DNA from: Lentimicrobiaceae bacterium
Lineage (GTDB): Bacteria > Bacteroidota > Bacteroidia > Bacteroidales > WCHB1-69
DNA length: 8,066 bases
Assembly (NCBI GenBank): GCA_009776395.1
Contig: WRNX01000060.1
Location: 1-8,066, forward strand
Reading direction: 5' to 3'
The notes under the pieces were generated by a model. That model searched no databases, was not told where the DNA came from, and saw only the letters and a list, made by a program, of their open reading frames with translations. The position numbers and the translations under genes are program-made. Every line of letters begins with the position of its first letter. Position 1 is the first letter of the stretch. This document shows, piece by piece, positions 6,088-8,066 of the stretch.

Positions 6088-7791
6088 TTATAGGTTAATT
6101 ATTTGATTTACATTTTCCAGAGTAGATAGTCTGTGAGTGATAATAATTACTGTTTTTTCTTTCATTAGTTCATGGATGGCGTCAAGTATTTTTTTACCTG
6201 ATTCCATATCTAATGCGCTGGTGGCTTCATCTAAAATAAGAATAGGAGCATTTCTTAGAATGGCGCGGGCAATACTTAACCGCTGTCGTTGTCCTCCTGA
6301 AAGTGATAATCCTCTATCACTTAAAACAGTATCAAACTTTTGAGGCAACTCTTCTATGAACTCTAAAGCGCATGCTGCTTCAGCGGCAGCTTTTACTTTC
6401 TCAAAAGACACCTCTTTTAATCCGCAGGTAATATTATTAAAAACAGTATCGTTAAACAAAACAATATCTTGCGTAACCAAGGCAAATAATCCTCTCAAAT
6501 CGTCAATCAGATACTCTTTAATATTGATGTTGTCAATTAATATTTCGCCAGCAGTAACGTCATAAAATCTTGGTAATAAATCTATCAGCGTACTTTTCCC
6601 TGCTCCTGAGGCGCCCACAATAGCGCATATTTCCCCTTTCCGAATTGAAAAAGACATATTATCAATAACCTTAACATCGTTACTATAAGAAAAAGAAACT
6701 TGTTTATATTCAATTTGATGATTGAAATTGTCTAAGGGAATAGCATTTTCAGCCTGTACAATTTTTTCATCTGCATGCAGAATTTCTTCTACTCTTTCCA
6801 AAACAACATACCCTCTTTTGTAGTTGGCAAAAGCAGCGGCAAAATTTTTTGCAGGATTAATAATTAGTACGATGATCGCAATATATACAATGAAGAGCGG
6901 CGCCGATAAAGCGCTCGTGCCACTTAATACTTGCCATCCCCCAAAAATTAAGATAATCATTACCACAGTAACGCCTAAAAACTCACTCAACGGAGATGCC
7001 AAATCTACATTCCATAAAATCTGTTTGAACAATTGTGAGTAGTTTTTATTCTCTTTATCAAAAATATTTGCTGCATGTTGTTGGGCATTAAATCCTTTCA
7101 CAATTCTTAGTCCGGATAGAGATTCTTCAATATGTGAAAACAGGTTACCCAATTTTTCTTTAGAAGTCCGCGATTTTTTTCTTAATTTTCTAGATGCTAA
7201 CGAAATAAAAAATCCTGCAAGAGGGAGCAACAGAAGCGTAAAAAGTGTTAACTTATAATCAATTATAAAAAGTGTTATCAAATAAATTAAAATTGTAATA
7301 GGTTCTGTAAGAAATTGTTGTAACGATTTTAATAAAGTATTTTCCAATTCTTGCACATCGTTCACTGCTCTTGAAACTACATCGCCGCGTTTTCTTTGTG
7401 AAAAATAGGAAAGCGGCAAAATAGTGATGCGCTCATAGATTTCATTTCTAAGATTTTGAATAAATCTACTTTTAATTGTTGCCATTAACCATGAAGAAAG
7501 AATAGTAAATAAATTTTTCAAGATAAAGAAAAGAATAACTATGATCACCATTGAAACCATAGATGTTTTTAGTGATTGTACATCAAACATTTTTGATAAT
7601 ATTGACACAAAAAAAGCGCTCAGCACACTCAATTTCTCCAAACTGCCAGCAAAAAGTAAATCTAAGAACGGTTCTAATAAAAAAAATGACAAAATAGAAA
7701 AAGCAACTGCCAGTAAATTACACAATAAAATTACACAAATCCTTGATTTATAATTTTTTATTCTTGAAAACAGAGAATTTTTTATGTGCAT
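6088..7791 (-). CDS. ABC exporter, fused membrane and ATPase domains (MsbA/multidrug type), short C-terminus
   Basis: This 567-residue half-transporter, probably acting as a homodimer in the inner membrane, would export lipids or drugs by ATP hydrolysis. Six hydrophobic segments can be placed at about 18-38, 76-98, 158-177, 181-199, 268-288 and 296-313. The nucleotide-binding domain (about 355-567) has Walker A GASGAGKS (393-400), Q-loop Q441, signature LSGGQ (497-501), Walker B ILILDE (517-522), D-loop SALD (525-528) and H-loop H553, so all catalytic elements are present. The protein stops 14 residues after H553 at QIINL, whereas relatives continue for some 40-45 residues with a D/NGxIxExGTHxEL segment, so about 30 residues are missing. 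The stop lies 6 bp from a heptamer repeat array. The substrate cannot be told from sequence. It is the first gene of the likely exporter-tdk-cdaA operon. Confidence 0.92.
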   Translation of the reverse strand: MHIKNSLFSRIKNYKSRICVILLCNLLAVAFSILSFFLLEPFLDLLFAGSLEKLSVLSAFFVSILSKMFDVQSLKTSMVSMVIIVILFFILKNLFTILSSWLMATIKSRFIQNLRNEIYERITILPLSYFSQRKRGDVVSRAVNDVQELENTLLKSLQQFLTEPITILIYLITLFIIDYKLTLFTLLLLPLAGFFISLASRKLRKKSRTSKEKLGNLFSHIEESLSGLRIVKGFNAQQHAANIFDKENKNYSQLFKQILWNVDLASPLSEFLGVTVVMIILIFGGWQVLSGTSALSAPLFIVYIAIIVLIINPAKNFAAAFANYKRGYVVLERVEEILHADEKIVQAENAIPLDNFNHQIEYKQVSFSYSNDVKVIDNMSFSIRKGEICAIVGASGAGKSTLIDLLPRFYDVTAGEILIDNINIKEYLIDDLRGLFALVTQDIVLFNDTVFNNITCGLKEVSFEKVKAAAEAACALEFIEELPQKFDTVLSDRGLSLSGGQRQRLSIARAILRNAPILILDEATSALDMESGKKILDAIHELMKEKTVIIITHRLSTLENVNQIINL

Positions 7792-7814
7792 TGTAATCTA
7801 TGGGATTTAGATTG

Positions 7815-7844
7815 CAAATATCTATTATTATTGTAAAAAACAAG
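7815..7844 (-). promoter_or_regulatory. Possible weak promoter for the ABC exporter-tdk-cdaA run
   Basis: The minus strand has CTTG (7844-7841), then 18 bases, then GATATTTG (7822-7815). This resembles the Bacteroidota -33 TTG plus -7 TAnnTTTG arrangement, but the first base pair of the -7 box is GA instead of TA. The implied leader to the ATG at 7791 is about 18 bases, close to that of the other plus-strand genes here. The call rests on spacing and a partial match only. Confidence 0.35.
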
Positions 7845-7882
7845 CCGAATGCAACTTTTACTCAAAATATTAATAAGACAAG

Positions 7883-7920
7883 TTGTAAAGGTATTAACAT
7901 ACAAAAATTTCTCTTTACAA
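7883..7920. repeat. 8-bp inverted repeat at the peptidase gene 3' end
   Basis: TTGTAAAG (7883-7890) and CTTTACAA (7913-7920) are perfect inverted copies separated by 22 bases, and the interval itself contains GTAT-TAAC-ATAC, a second small stem. The right arm overlaps the stop codon of the S9 peptidase gene. It could form a structure at the mRNA end, but no T-tract follows on the minus strand, so I do not call it an intrinsic terminator. Confidence 0.3.
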
Positions 7921-8066
7921 ATTTCTAAAAAGAAATTCCGTCATCTTTTCATATAAATGCAATCTTGTATTTCCGCCGGAGATGTTGTGGTTTTTATTCG
8001 GATAAAAGAACATTTCGTATTGTTTTCCTGCTTCGTTCAGTGCGGTTGCCAAGTCTATTGAGTTTT
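7915..8066 (-). CDS. S9 family peptidase (DPP IV/prolyl oligopeptidase type), C-terminal fragment
   Basis: The frame is open from the window edge to a TAA at 7915-7917 and gives the last 49 residues of a protein whose start lies outside the window. It reads NSIDLATALNEAGKQYEM, then FFYPNKNHNISGGNTRLHLY and a closing EKMTEFLFRNL. This is the end of the alpha/beta-hydrolase domain of dipeptidyl peptidase IV-like enzymes. The histidine in NKNHNISGG (residue 26 of the fragment) aligns with the catalytic His of the Ser-Asp-His triad, and the GGNTRxHLYxKMTxF ending is characteristic of Bacteroidota DPP IV relatives. Such enzymes usually release Xaa-Pro dipeptides and are exported to the periplasm or cell surface; the signal peptide, propeller and catalytic serine are not visible here. 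The gene is incomplete only because the window ends. The gap to the exporter start is 123 bp, so it is probably a separate transcription unit. Confidence 0.85.
   Translation of the reverse strand, partial: NSIDLATALNEAGKQYEMFFYPNKNHNISGGNTRLHLYEKMTEFLFRNL

Noticed and set aside
7059..7066. TATTTTTG on the minus strand within the ABC exporter gene, as an internal promoter
   Set aside because: It lacks the CC extension and no start codon of a new gene follows; tdk starts about 1 kb further on.

Overview
The window reads as AT-rich chromosomal DNA from a member of the Bacteroidota. The signs are a tRNA gene without an encoded CCA end, TAnnTTTG-type promoter elements, starts without clear Shine-Dalgarno sequences, and protein sequences (two-domain glycogen debranching enzyme, CdaA, type II thymidine kinase, S9 DPP IV-like peptidase) that look like that phylum. 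I cannot name a genus from sequence alone. The genes are mostly housekeeping or central accessory functions. I see no phage, transposon, CRISPR array or defence island.

Layout. A tRNA-Pro(UGG) on the minus strand (26-100) diverges from a glycogen debranching enzyme on the plus strand (295-2247). That gene converges, with a 14-bp gap, on a minus-strand HdrD/DsrK-like iron-sulfur protein (2262-3566). The Fe-S gene diverges from mazG on the plus strand (3799-4560). mazG converges, with a 45-bp gap, on a minus-strand cluster transcribed from right to left: a partial S9 peptidase (7915 to the window end), an ABC exporter (6088-7791), thymidine kinase tdk (5447-6022) and diadenylate cyclase cdaA (4606-5373). 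The last three are probably co-transcribed, because I see no promoter-like element between them.

Two non-coding signals stand out. First, the same 10-mer, TATTTTTGCC, precedes all four promoter-proximal units in the left half (tRNA-Pro, debranching enzyme, Fe-S protein, mazG). It matches the Bacteroidota -7 element TAnnTTTG with a shared CC extension, and it supports moving two starts from upstream TTG codons to internal ATG codons. Second, both gaps flanking tdk are filled almost entirely by perfect-phase 7-bp tandem repeats (GATTAGT/GATTAAT, switching in one array to GTAACTT). The repeat unit carries a stop codon on each strand and, because 7 is not a multiple of 3, it closes all six frames. 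One array ends inside the tdk stop codon. The other lies 6 bp beyond the stop of an ABC exporter that is about 30 residues shorter than its family at the C-terminus.

Functions. The debranching enzyme acts in alpha-glucan mobilisation. The Fe-S protein is a probable electron-transfer or thiol/disulfide redox subunit whose partners are not in the window. MazG removes non-canonical NTPs, thymidine kinase salvages thymidine, and CdaA makes c-di-AMP at the membrane. The ABC exporter probably moves lipids or drugs.
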